A stretch of DNA of 64,000 nt. Origin: Hippopus hippopus (Eukaryota; Mollusca; Bivalvia; Cardiida; Cardiidae). The stretch is from assembly GCA_946811185.2 (NCBI GenBank), contig OX328097.1, positions 54,899,063 through 54,963,062 on the forward strand, given 5' to 3'. The first letter of the stretch is position 1. Each line of letters opens with the position of its first letter. A program made the position numbers and the translations under genes. Below the pieces are notes generated by a model that was given only the letters and a program-made list of their open reading frames with translations, was not told the origin of the DNA and searched no databases. Of this stretch, positions 54,095 to 64,000 are shown piece by piece.

Positions 54095-54292
54095 CTTGAT
54101 AAACCTTTCATTATTAACAGTTTTTATTATTGTTTGTTTATTGGCAATACAGGTTTAAAACCACGAGCCGTGGCAGGATAATGTAAATATTGTCGACTTG
54201 GGTTTATAAATTATGTCGTACAGTACGTGATTTTGAACCTGTTATCCAAAACAGAAACAATAATTTAAACTGATAATGAAAGGTTTATCAAG
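54095..54292 (+). mobile_element. CTTGATAAACCTTTCAT MITE, copy 2
   Basis: 198 bp with perfect 20-bp terminal inverted repeats (CTTGATAAACCTTTCATTAT and its inverse). Both copies are preceded by TAA, which may be target sequence. Confidence 0.8.
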
Positions 54293-55244
54293 GGAGGGCT
54301 ACACGTAATAATCTAGGTCGTGGTTCCTTCACCCCACGTTAGATCTATTGACAAATTATATTCTTTACTGTTCTGGGTTCAATAATTCTACCTTTAACTA
54401 TAGAAGAAATACGGGGCATAGACAGAGCCCCGTGTGCTATCAAGCTTGTTCCTTTATATGCTAAATCTTTCTATGCGATTATTTATCTTCTCTTTCCGAA
54501 ATATGGTGTAAATAAACTGATTATCGTCACGCCCATTAGCAGGATCCATATCATGTAGATCTAGATCAGGGTGTACTTTTATCTCTCCCAGAAATCTTGT
54601 CATAAATCATTAAAAAACTTTAACCTTAGATTTCAAGAAAAAAAATGTCTTTGTTTTGAGAGACAGTCAGTTTTTTACTTCTTACTTGCAATTCGGTTGG
54701 TCGAGCCGGGTTTGAGGGAGAATGGGGACGAAATCTTTTTTTCCCCACATAACAAGGGAGATCACTCTTCATATTTTGCCATTATGATCGTATTAGTTTT
54801 TTCCCTTAGACCATGAAATGACGAAAGGATCAAATCCCGTTCTTTTATTATTCTTTTGTTTGGGAAAAAAAGAGAAATTGCATGATTTATCATTTAACGC
54901 ATTTTAACTATTATCATGCAAAACATTCAAGACAACAGACTACTTGGGAAATCATTGTGGAAAATGAAGAAATTGCTTGTGTTTTATCGTCCTTGAAGCG
55001 AAGTTTCACAAATTTCATCAATTACTTACCTCAGTTTGTATTGATGGTCTTTGACAATAATGAATCCCTAGTTTTTGCTTTCCTTTTTCCATGAGGTTTT
55101 TCTTATCCCTTGAACAAATAGGTACAGTTTACAAGCATTCAACTCCAGTTAAACACATCTTTTTTTCCTTTCTTAGCAATATTGTTTCATTCTAATGCTG
55201 GCAAATTCAACCATCTTAGCCACATTAGTAAGTTTGTAAATGCT
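54293..55244. other. Unannotated sequence
   Basis: A faint MITE-like stretch lies near 54940-55100 (GGAAATCATTGTGGAAAATG). Otherwise nothing that I can support. Confidence 0.4.
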
Positions 55245-55248
55245 TTAA

Positions 55249-55468
55249 CCCTTTACCACACGACAAATTTTAGACCTGTCCGAATTGAAATCATTTGCAG
55301 AGGACAGTTTCAATGTGGATCATATGAAATGATTTTTCTTTGATAGGGTAGAAAACATTGTGGGAAAAGGAGAAAATGCTGGTTACCAGCATTTTCTCCT
55401 TTTCCCACAATGTTTTCAAAAGCCGTCTCTATCAGGGATGTCAAAAGTCGTCATTGTGTGGTAAAGGG
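55249..55468 (-). mobile_element. TTAA-MITE, near twin of the 35564 copy
   Basis: TTAA at 55245-55248 and 55469-55472. Over 220 bp it differs from 35564-35783 at four sites: the 17th base of the element, AAATC versus AAAGC, CCGTC versus CCTTC, and GGGAT versus GGGGT. Confidence 0.92.
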
Positions 55469-55743
55469 TTAAATAAATGCGAGTCAAAAATTGTACTGTC
55501 TCTTACAGATGACTCCTAAAGAGCCTTGCTCAAATTTAGTTGTCTATCGAGATAATAAAGTTCATAAACGTGTTTTTTGACAGTGCTCCTTAAGATCAGA
55601 CTTCACTGAAAGTACAGACTGATCTGAAACTACAAGTTAGCTGCTAGTTTATAAAATATTTTGGTAAAAGATATCCAAGTAAAACTCTAGCAATATTGTG
55701 GTCGTTTTTCTAATTTAGGTAACTGTCTATAGTAAGACATTTA

Positions 55744-55961
55744 CCCTTTACCACAGAATCCCAAGTTTTAATGACCCAAAGGAAGAAGCCTTTTGAAAAC
55801 ATTGTGGGAAAAGGAGAAAATGCTGGTGACCAGCATTTTTTCTTTTTTCCAACATTGTTTTCTACCTTAAAAAAGAATTCCAGCATTTGAGCCAAAATTT
55901 AAATAATTGTCTGCAAATGTTTTCAATTTGGACAAGTCTACGTTTTTTTTGTGTGGTAGAG
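55744..55961 (+). mobile_element. TTAA-MITE
   Basis: The left border is TTTA and the right TTAA lies at 55962-55965. It starts CCCTTTACCACAGAATCCC, core GCTGGTGACCAGC, end TGTGTGGTAGAG. Confidence 0.78.
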
Positions 55962-56458
55962 TTAAAGCAATGGAGAAAACCAAAATATATTCTTTGATCT
56001 CTTCTCTATCGTTTTTACATTTTAATGTGTAGTGTATTTACATGCAATATCCTACACCAGCATTCCTTAACTTATGTTACATCAATCCAAACATAAATGT
56101 ATTTCATGAACCAGTATTTGTCTTTAAATGGCAAAACTATTCATGAACACATGAATTTTACAATGTATTTGAATACAAATATAAAAGCTTTTATTCTTAA
56201 AAATCTACGATTACAAAATACTTCATGAAAATCGGTACTCAGAAAACGTATTTGAATAGTATTCATATATGAATTCAGAATACAACTATCCCATGCCTGA
56301 TGGCAAACAGAGTCCTAGAATGAATCATTATTCTGTGGGGTTTTCCGCCGCTTTCAACATTGGCCATGCCATAAGGAAAGCTCAGACTTTCCTGGGTTTC
56401 ACCAGTGCAAGGCGTGGGCTCAGAAGTGCGCTTCATAAAAAACAAGCATTCTGATAGT

Positions 56459-56498
56459 ATTGCATAGCAATACCCACTATTGCATAGCAATACCCAGT
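56459..56498 (+). repeat. 20-bp tandem repeat x2
   Basis: TATTGCATAGCAATACCCAC followed by TATTGCATAGCAATACCCAG. Each unit contains the small palindrome TATTGCATAGCAATA. It abuts the element at 56495. Confidence 0.85.
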
Positions 56499-57084
56499 CC
56501 CCTACCGGCCGTATATATCGCTGGCACGTATAGTTTGTACATTTCTGTAGAGGAGAAAGAACATATTTGACCCACTTTCAGAATTATAAGCATTGTGTCT
56601 GTCTTTGTATGCAATGCTTTAATGAAAGCCAGACATATAAACATTTTTCCTTGTTAATGTAAGTTCATTGAAGAAGTTTTTTCAGTGAAATTTTCTAAGT
56701 CTAAGGCCCATAATTTCGTCAAAAATCGGTTGACCTGAACGAAACTCGAACTTGATCTGTAACTCGAACTTGATCTGTAACTCATGGTGGTTGACTTACA
56801 CACCGAAAATCAGCTCAATATCTGCCAGCGTTTAGAAAAAAAGTCTGGAAAACCGTTTTTTCGGTGAAAATTTCCAAGTCCAAGGCCCGTAATTTTGTCA
56901 AAAATCAGTGGACTGGAACGAAACTCGAACTTGATCTGTAACTCATGGTGGTTGACTTACACACCCAAAATCAGCTCAATATCTGCCAGCATTTAGAAAA
57001 AAAGTCCGGAAAACTGGCAGACTGACGGACAGACAGACGGAGTGCAAACCTAAAGTCCCCTTCAGCTTCGCTGGTAGGGGACTG
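56495..57084 (+). mobile_element. Helentron/HINE-like element, CAGTCCCCTACC type
   Basis: 5' CAGTCCCCTACCGGC and 3' GGTAGGGGACTG are inverted. Two tandem units of about 145-165 bp contain TCGAACTTGATCTGTAACTC and ATCAGCTCAATATCTGCCAG. The 3' part has GACGGACAGACAGACGG, then a hairpin CAGCTTCGCTG, then GGGGACTGA (CTRR-type end). The architecture matches the other Helentron-like elements, but the sequence is unrelated. Confidence 0.6.
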
Positions 57085-57155
57085 AAAACGGTGCTTCCAG
57101 CAAGGCTCAAATCCCAGACTCCAGGCTATGAGTCCTTTACCTCACCACTCATGAC
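57071..57155 (-). repeat. tRNA-like relic
   Basis: The minus strand reads GTGGTGAGGTAAAGGACTC and, 20 nt on, GGGATTTGAGCC, a weak A/B-box pair. Probably a decayed SINE head next to the preceding element. Confidence 0.3.
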
Positions 57156-57207
57156 CCATGGTTTTTAAAGATGGTTATTTCTTTGAAGCATTGACTGCTG
57201 AAAATAA

Positions 57208-58396
57208 CGTTTTACCATATAATTCGAAGTTTTAGCGACCTTGAGAAAATGGCCTATTGAAAACATTGTTAGAAAAGGAGACAAGAGGGCCATTGGCCTT
57301 AAAGCACTCATCTATGGTAAATGAACCTGAAGAGATCCTGGTTTTAATGATGTACAACGCACAAGGGTGACCTAATTTTTTATCTACTTCAGAACTTGTA
57401 CGATATATTATCACGACAAACATTCTCATGTTTCAAGAGTATCAGACTGAAAATTTGGTCTCTAGACTGCACACAAGTTATTTCTAAGATTTGGCACAGT
57501 GACCTACTTTTTGATCTGTTGTGACCCAGTTTCAACCTAATCCGAGATTTAAAAAAGACAACCTTTCTGACCTAGTTTCATAAGTATCAGGCTGAAAATA
57601 TGGCCTCTAAATTGCGCACAAGGTTTTTCTCAGATTTGGCCCCGTGACCTACTTTTTGACCAGACATGACCATATTTCGAACTTGCATGAGATATCATCT
57701 ACACAAACATTCTAAGTTTCAAGAGTATCAGGCTGAAAATGTAGCCTCTAGAGCGCAAAACCGGTTTTTCTTAGATGTGGCCAAGTGACCTACTTTTTGA
57801 CCGAACATGACCCTATTTCAAACCTGCTCAGGACATTATCAAGACAAATATTCTGATCAAGTTTCATGAGTACTGGGCTGAAAATGTGGCCTCTACAGTG
57901 CACACAAGCTTTTCCAAGATTTAGCCATGCCCTACTTTTTGACCCGGAATGACCCAATTTCGAACTTGTCCAAGATATCAAGACAAACATTCTGACCAAG
58001 TTTCAAGAGTATCAGGCTGAAAATATGGCCTCTCTAGACTGCACACCAAGTTTTCCTCAGATTTGGCCTAGTAACCTACTTTTTGACCAGACATGACCCA
58101 ATTTCAAACTTGTCCGAGATATCAAGACAAATATTCTGACCAAGTTTCAAGAGTTTCGGGCTGAAAATGTGGCCTCTAGAGTGCACCTAAATATTGACGC
58201 CTGGACGACGGACACCGCATGATCACAACAGCTCACCACGAGCACCTCGTGCTCAGGTGAGCTGAAAATGCTGGTAAACAACATTTTCTGTTTTTCCCAA
58301 TAGTGTTTTCTACCCTTTTAATGACAATTCCAATCAATTGGGCTAAGATTGTCTTCAGCAAAACCTCTGAATTTTGACTGTCGTTTGGTAAAGGGT
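57208..58396 (+). repeat. TTAA-MITE split by a Helentron-like element
   Basis: Left part CGTTTTACCATATAATTCG through GAAAAGGAGA; right part AAATGCTGGTAAACAAC through GTCGTTTGGTAAAGGG. The two halves join without loss or gain. Confidence 0.78.
57280..58265 (+). mobile_element. Helentron/HINE-like element B, clean insertion
   Basis: It starts CAAGAGGGCCATTGGCC. Five or more degenerate units of about 125 bp follow (GTGACCTACTTTTTGACC; AGTATCAGGCTGAAAATGTG). Then GACGACGGACACCG, hairpin CACGAGCACCTCGTG, and CTCAGGTGAGCTGA. Removing it restores the MITE sequence GGAGA|AAATGCTGG with no target duplication, as expected of rolling-circle (Helitron-type) insertion. The boundary could shift by one base (A...G). 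Confidence 0.75.
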
Positions 58397-58810
58397 AAAG
58401 AGGTGCGTCTAATTGTTGATAACATACACCTTGTTGAGACATCTGACCATCTGCCAGTCAAGTAACCAAGTTGCTTGATACTTGCAACAAAGTTTAGTCT
58501 AATACAGACAACAGCTATCCATAATCCGGAAAGCTAGATCCACCACTGCTTACTTGTGTTTGGGAGGGGAGGTGTTTGCCATGCCACAGATCGTAACATT
58601 AGCTCTTGAAATAATTTTGCAGATGCGAGACTGAAAATACTGCAGTTAAACATGGCTTGTCAACAATTATTATAATTTTCTTACATTGGACAAAAAACAT
58701 TGTGGGACAAGGAGAAAACGGTTGTAGCAAGCATTTTCTTTTTCCAATTTTTTTAATTTTTTATTCTAGGGTGAAAAAACCACAATCAATCCCTGAAACG
58801 GAAAAAAAAA

Positions 58811-60246
58811 CAAGAGGGCCATGATGGCCCTGTATCGCTCCACTGGCTATTAAGTCAATCATGTATCACTGCAGCTTGATAATCAAGGGAGGTAAATAGT
58901 AACGAACTTTATCTTTCATAAAGAGTTATTTCCCTTGATTAATGTTTAAATTGAAGTGACAATATTTTGAAGCCCATGTTAAACTTGCGATCCCTGGAAT
59001 GAAGGCAATTTTGACCCCAGACCTACAATATGAAACTAGAATGTGTGGTTATAAACAAAAAGATTTTTTAATCTTGCCCAATAAAAAGTCATGTAAAACA
59101 AGTTTGCTGAATAAAAGGCCCTGTAAAATATGTGATCCATGACACAGGTTTATCAAGTTTTCACTATAAAAGCCAATGTAAAACTTGTGACCCCTGGTGT
59201 GGAGTCAAACTTGACCCCCAAAGTTAAAATTTGGGCCCTCTTGGTAGAGGCCCATTATATAAAGTTACATGCAAAATTTGGTAGCCCTAGGCCTAAATAT
59301 GGCTATGTACAAGTAGATTATTAAAGTTTCCTTATATAAGACCATGTAGAACTTGTGACCCCCTGGGGTGGGGCTACATTTGACCCCCTGGGCTATAATT
59401 TGGGCACCCTTGATAGAGACCCCCTAGATAAAGCTAAATGCAAAATTTGATAGCCCTAGCCCTTATAGCTAGATGCGAAAGATTTTCCTATATAAGCCCG
59501 CCCATGTAAAACATGTTACCCCCCGGAGCGAAGTCAAATTTGACCCTCGGCTATAATTTGGACACCCTTGGTACAGGTCCACTAGATAAAGCTACATGCC
59601 AAATTTGGTCGCCCTAGGCCCCATGGCTAGGTCAAAGAAGAATTTTAAAGTTCTCCCTATATAAGCCCATGTAAAACTTGTTATATAAGCCCATGTAAAA
59701 CTTGTTACCCCCGGGCAGGGCCTAATTTGACCCCAGGGCTATAATTTGAACAATCTTGGCAGAGGTCCACTAGATAAAGCTACATGCCAAATTTGGTAGC
59801 TCTAGGCCCTATGGCTAGGTAGAAGAGGAATTTTAAAGTTCTCCCTAAATAAGCCCATGTATAACTTGTGACCCCCGGGGCGGGGCCAATTTTGACCCCA
59901 GGGCTATAAATTGAAGATACTTGGTAGAGGTCCACTAGATAAAGCTACATGCCAAATTTGGTAGCCCTTGGCCTTACGGTTTCAGACAAGAAGATTTTCA
60001 AAGATTTTCAAAATTTTTCAGTTTTGTTGCCATGGCAACCAGAGTTTTTGAAGGAATTAAATACTTTCAAGAAATTCTGAAGAGGACCATGGCAGGATCA
60101 TTTCTGTGAAGTTTCATCAAAATTGGATGGGTAGTTTCAGAGAAGAAGACGTTTTAAAAAAAAGTTAACGCACGGACGGATGGACGGACGCACGACGGAC
60201 AACAGGCCATGACATAAGCCCGCTGGCCTTCGGCCAGTGGAGCTAA
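58811..60246 (+). mobile_element. Helentron/HINE-like element C
   Basis: It starts CAAGAGGGCCATGATGGCCC and CGCTCCACTGGC. Five or so units of about 165 bp follow (AGCCCATGTAAAACTTGTGA; GGTAGAGGTCCACTAGATAA). Then GGACGGATGGACGGACG, hairpin CTGGCCTTCGGCCAG, and TGGAGCTAA followed by an A run. The units are the reverse complement of those in element A. MITE remnants flank it (GAAAACATTG-like 58690; GGAAAAGGAGAAACTGCTCG 60254). Confidence 0.7.
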
Positions 60247-60249
60247 AAA

Positions 60250-60364
60250 ATCACTGGAAAAGGAGAAACTGCTCGTTACCAACTTAGCCTACTCTTCCAA
60301 CAATGTTTTTGGAAGCCTTTCACCTCAGGGTCTTTAAAATAAGAGATTGTTTGGAAATAGGTTA
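60250..60364 (-). repeat. TTAA-MITE right half
   Basis: GGAAAAGGAGAAACTGCTCG, TTTCACCTCAGGGTCTTTAA, and GATTGTTTGGAAATAGG before TTAA. Its left half probably lies before element C, near 58660-58750. Confidence 0.55.
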
Positions 60365-60475
60365 AAGGAAGAACTTTTTCTATAGGAACATTAGTGGATG
60401 GGAGTCATTTTAGATAACCAGGGTAACCAAGGTATACAGGGACAAAACTAGGAGACTTGGAGAAACTGAAAATGG

Positions 60476-60481
60476 TTTATT
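60476..60481 (-). terminator. Candidate polyadenylation signal for HSP90
   Basis: TTTATT on the plus strand reads AATAAA on the gene strand. It is the first such hexamer downstream of the HSP90 stop, giving a 3' UTR of about 600 nt. Confidence 0.45.
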
Positions 60482-61069
60482 TGATAAAGTAACATCACAG
60501 ACTCAAATATAAAGTGAAACATGATCCTATGTTCTCAATGTCACAGTAATATGATAATGAAGTATATGAGGAAAATGACGCAACCCTTAGAGTGCTTAGT
60601 CCTAATGAAATTCACATTTTCTGTCCGTCAAAATAAAAAGACCTTAATATTGCAATGTTTATGCCAGGAAGTCTATGTGCTCAGACATCCAAGATCAGTC
60701 TATACAGTATAAAATGATTTCTAACAGTTGCACTTAGCACTCTTAGGGTCAACTTAAACAGTACATAGCAATGCAGCACAATGGGAGTAATCTTTCGACT
60801 GAAAATTTGAATAGAACGTGTAAAAATGCACAATGAAACACAAAACTAATCTGGATCTTCTGTCTTTCTTTGTAATTTCGACTCACTGCATTTTTCTTAA
60901 AATTTGATTGACAAAATTCAGGAAAACAGCTCAAAACAGCCAGCAATATTTGTCAAAGATACAAGGATACAATGAAAACTGATCCAACATGAGCTGTATT
61001 TCTTACAACATCAAAGTTTTTCATACAATGTTCAAGTGCCACGGAACAATTAACGAGATATGAGAGTCT

Positions 61070-61185
61070 TTAATCCACTTCCTCCATTCTAGAAGCATCA
61101 TCTTCGTCCCCTTCCAATGGTGGCATGTCATCTGTTGTAGCTTCTTGAGACTCTCCAGCTGGGGCTGCTTCATCTTCGTCAATTC
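61070..61185 (-). CDS. HSP90: HSP90 last coding exon
   Basis: The acceptor (CCTTTATTAG, minus strand) is followed by 2 nt completing a Gly codon and then IDEDEAAPAGESQEATTDDM, PPLEGDEDDASRMEEVD and TAA. The terminal MEEVD is the binding site for TPR co-chaperones (Hop, immunophilins) and marks the cytosolic HSP90 branch, not the ER (KDEL) or mitochondrial form. The acidic linker before it varies between species. The exon joins 62392-62725 in phase. Confidence 0.95.
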
Positions 61186-62391
61186 CTAATAAAGGAAAAA
61201 AATACACTTAGGGTCAGAGCTCTGCAAAACAGGGGTTTATTTGCATCTTTGCAATGTTCCATACCAGCAAGTCAGTCACATAAATTTGATCCATTTTGTC
61301 TAGAACTTGGCTGAATCATGAGGCGGAATAGCAAAAAATTTTGATGCAGGTCAGCCTCCACTAGACCACATACAGTGCAGGCTGACATTGGTAGATCCAT
61401 TGAGCAGATGCATTAGACATTTTTATTTGTTATTTCAGCCAATCCAATAAGCACCAAGCGAAAACGAAAAATAATACTCCTTTGATTCTGCTGAACTTTT
61501 CCAAAGAGTTGGAATAAATGATACTTGCATAGGAAACTACATTTTGCTATGGTTGATCAATTGAAAGGTGTTTATGCAACTTTCAGAATTATTTCATCAC
61601 TATTACAGTGACCTTTTGCTAAAGAGAACTAGAGCTGTCACTGAATGTGACTTAATACCCCCGCAAGCGCTTTGACAGAAACAGGCAATTATTTGTACAC
61701 AGATGGACACCCACACGGACAGACAGGCCGATTCCAGTATACCCCCGAAAACATTCGTTTTGCAGGGGATATAAATATTATCTGGCAACAAAAAGGAAAA
61801 GAAAACAACCATTAATCATTTTTAGAATAAATGTCGGTTCTGGATAACATTTAAGGAAAAGGAACATTTGTCTGTAGCAAGCACCCCCCCCCCCATGTTT
61901 CCAATTAACATGATGCCATCTCGGGTCTTCCATTTCTCAGTAGCAAATAGACAATTATAGATCTACCTTTGGAAAGTCGAGTGCACTAAGTCTTTTTCAA
62001 GAACAGGAAAGACCCCAAAAACAATGCTTACTTAATTTAGTTTTACCCATTACAAAGTTGGAAGTACATATTAAAAGCAAAGAAAACACTAAAATATTGC
62101 TCAAGTGATGGAATTTGCTTTACAAAGGGGTTGAAAAATTATGGAAATGTCCATAAATGCTGTTCACCAGTTCTTTCTCTTTTCCTCGCAATCTTTTCAA
62201 AGGCCTGTTCTCTAAGGTTTGTTGTTTTATAGGAGATTGTTTGGTGAAGAGTGTAAGTGCAGTTTGTCACAAGAAGACACCTGAAAGCATATATCTAAAA
62301 TCGGACTGCTTGCTTAGTGCACTCAAATCTTGATCTGCAGTGTATGCTGCTCTTACCCCAAGGGTTAACCAGACATTATCAGTATACATAC
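61186..62391 (-). other. HSP90 last intron with repeats
   Basis: 1206 nt between donor G|GTATGT and acceptor TTATTAG. It holds a third-family repeat (61230-61430), the small hairpin-ended element at 61629-61771, a poly-C run near 61886, a decayed TTAA-MITE (62060-62260) and an AGATCAGACTGCAC-family end (62283-62366) close to the donor. Confidence 0.8.
61629..61771 (+). repeat. Small element with GGAC motif and 3' hairpin
   Basis: CTAGAGCTGTCACTGAATGT at the 5' side (hairpin GTCACTGAATGTGAC). Then comes GATGGACACCCACACGGAC, and a terminal hairpin TACCCCCGAAAACATTCG/TTTTGCAGGGGATA. It has the same end layout as the Helentron-like elements but no internal tandem units. Confidence 0.5.
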
Positions 62392-62725
62392 CAAGCCCAA
62401 GTTTGATCATTCTGTTGATTCTGTTGGCATGAGTGGCAGGGTCTTCCAGAGTGAAACCAGATGCCAAGAGGGCAGTTTCGTACATTAACAAAACCAGATC
62501 CTTCACAGATTTGTCATTTTTGTCTACATCTACCTTATCTTTCAAAGCTTTGATGATGGAATGATCAGGATTGACTTCAAGATGTTTTTTTGCAGCCATG
62601 TAACCCATCGTGGAGGAATCCCGAAGAGCCTGTGCCTTCATGATTCTCTCCATGTTTGCTGACCATCCATACTGACTGGTAACAATACAGCATGGTGAGC
62701 TGACCAGACGGTTTGATACATTCAC
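62392..62725 (-). CDS. HSP90: HSP90 C-terminal domain exon
   Basis: The acceptor CATTTCAG is followed by 111 codons plus 1 nt, up to the donor CTTG|GTATGT. It begins [20 protein letters not shown] and includes [36 protein letters not shown] and the dimerisation helices ending [12 protein letters not shown]. This is the C-terminal dimerisation domain of the ATP-dependent chaperone HSP90, nearly identical to animal cytosolic HSP90. Earlier exons (ATPase and middle domains) are absent up to 64000, so this gene is cut by the window edge. With the last exon, 149 residues are visible of a usual length near 720-730. Confidence 0.96.
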
Positions 62726-62854
62726 CTGAAATGATTAAGCAACAAATTTGTCCATCAATTCAACTGTTTTTAATAAATTGGATACAATTATTGAACGATG
62801 TATTGTGCCGATTCCAACATTATTGCACTCCCATGCGGGAGAGAGCTAATATGT

Positions 62855-62918
62855 GTCCAACTTTTTGCCAGTATTAGGCCTAAATTCTGAAACATCTCGC
62901 CCCAGGGCACTCCTACAA
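62855..62918 (+). repeat. Dispersed repeat fragment
   Basis: CAGTATTAGGCCTAAATTCT, CTGAAACATCTCGCCCCAGG and GCACTCCTACAA match the family noted at 5420, 28463 and 7795. It ends exactly where element D begins. Confidence 0.45.
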
Positions 62919-64000
62919 CAAGAGGGCCATGATGGCCCCGAAGTTGCTCACCCGAGTCTTTTGACCAAACATGACCCATTTTCAATCTCTTTGGATATTA
63001 TGACAAACATTCTACCAAGCTTTCATATATATTGGGCTGAAAATTTGGCCTCTAGCTCGTATACAAGCTTTTTCTAGAATTTCTCTCAGTGACCTACCTT
63101 TTAGCCAAACATAGCCCATTTTCCCATTGTAGATATTATCAAAACAAAGATTCTGACCACCTTTCATAAATATTGGACAGAAAATGTGGCCTCTAGAGTG
63201 TACACAAGTTTTCCCAAGATTTGACATGGCAACCTAGTTTTTTACACAATGTTACCCATCTTCAATTTCATCATACTGATCATTAAAAAAAAAAAAAAAA
63301 AACATTCAGACTAATTTTCATAATTATTGGACAGAAAGTGATGACTCTAGAGCTACAAAAAGCTATTTGAAAGATCTGAAATGGTAACCTAGTGTTTGAC
63401 CCGACATGACCCATTTTCAAACTCAGTCAAGATATCATCATGACAAAATTTTGACAAACTTTCACCGGTATATGACTGAAAATGTGGCCTCTAGAGCGTA
63501 GAAGTTATTGTAAGATTTGAACCAGTGATCTAGTTGATGACCGGACATGACCCATTTTCAAACTAGTCCTAGAAATCAAGACAAACATTCTGACCAAATT
63601 TCATGAGTATTGCACCAAAAATGTAGCCTCTAGAGTGTACACAAGGTTTTTCTAAGATTTGACCTAGTGACCTAGTTTTTGACCCAACATGACCTGTTTT
63701 TGAACTCGTCCAAGATATCATTAAGCCAAATATTCTGACCAACTTTCAAGAGTTTTGAACTGAAAATGTGGCCTCTAGAGCGTACACAAGGTTTTTCTAA
63801 GATTTGACTGAGTGACCTAGTTTTTGAACCGAAATGACCCGTTTTTGATCTTGTCCGAGATATCATCAAGACAAATATTCTGTCCAAATTTCATGAGTAT
63901 TGCACCAAAAATGTGGCCTCTAGAGCGTACACAAGGTTTTTCTAAGATTTGATCTAGTGACTTAGTTTTTGACCCAACCTGGCCCATTTTCAAACTCGTC
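62919..64000 (+). mobile_element. Helentron/HINE-like element D, runs off the window
   Basis: It starts CAAGAGGGCCATGATGGCCC and GCTCACCCGAG. At least seven degenerate units of about 125-150 bp follow, with GTGGCCTCTAGAGCGTACAC and TTTTGACCCAACATGACC, the same unit type as element B. Its 3' end is beyond the window. It lies in the HSP90 intron upstream (in gene sense) of the 62392-62725 exon. Confidence 0.7.

Noticed and set aside
61886..61896. Poly-C run as a functional element
   Set aside because: A short homopolymer in an intron; no structure around it supports a role.
1..64000. LTR or LINE retrotransposon, reverse transcriptase, viral gene or toxin gene
   Set aside because: I looked for reverse transcriptase (YxDD-type), integrase, capsid and long terminal repeats in the frames and found none.

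Overview
This window looks like a gene-poor, AT-rich, repeat-saturated stretch of a mollusc genome, most likely a bivalve. The genes have short exons, long introns and GT/AG splice sites. Three repeat signatures fit bivalves: tRNA-derived SINEs ending in a GCGTTAAACACC-type tail, elements opening with CAAGAGGGCCATGATGGCCC, and dense TTAA-flanked palindromic MITEs. The phylum rests on these repeat signatures and on protein similarity, so it is an inference.

Genes. (1) 17767-39403 (+) is a seven-exon gene whose exons join in frame to a 307-residue protein. It starts MGCGSS and carries a charged helical stathmin-like region, and I read it as a stathmin domain-containing protein 1 (STMND1) homologue. 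(2) 61070-62725 (-) holds the last two coding exons of a cytosolic HSP90, ending in MEEVD; the rest of the gene lies beyond the right edge. (3) 51866-52524 (+) is a two-exon, 127-residue acidic/basic protein that I do not recognise. (4) 12732-12982 (+) is a candidate orphan first exon with a C-x2-C...C-x2-C pattern, and 1295-1503 (+) is a weak candidate terminal exon.

Mobile DNA is most of the window. The main family (called here TTAA-MITE) is about 220 bp. It is bounded by TTAA, has CCCTTTACC-type termini and contains a near-perfect 67-nt palindrome. About 55-60 full, broken or nested copies are present, mostly between 18 and 43.7 kb in and around the STMND1-like introns. A second TTAA-bounded family has CCCTTAAG-type termini and a core AGATCAGACTGCAC hairpin. 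A third family carries TTAATGCATC and GGTCAGCCTG blocks. There are two degraded mariner elements (11155-12435 minus, 18967-20274 plus), at least four tRNA-derived SINE copies, and several one-off foldback elements with clear target duplications.

Four longer elements (44544-45871, 57280-58265, 58811-60246 and 62919 to the window end) have a 5' GGGCCATGATGGCCC hairpin and, where complete, internal tandem repeats and a 3' hairpin followed by CTRR. They look like non-autonomous Helentron/HINE ('pearl'/DINE-1-like) elements. The copy at 57280 sits inside a TTAA-MITE and leaves a perfectly rejoined target with no duplication.

Layout: 0-10 kb mostly unannotated sequence with scattered MITEs; 10-13.7 kb a SINE and a composite element holding mariner and the orphan exon; 16.1-16.9 kb a SINE and a 34-bp minisatellite; 17.7-39.4 kb the STMND1-like gene riddled with MITEs; 39.4-46 kb MITEs and a Helentron-like element; 46-52 kb foldbacks, a recurrent TAACGTAGG motif and the orphan gene; 52-61 kb MITEs and Helentron-like elements; 61-64 kb the HSP90 3' end. 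There is no operon structure, rRNA gene, CRISPR array or convincing functional tRNA gene.
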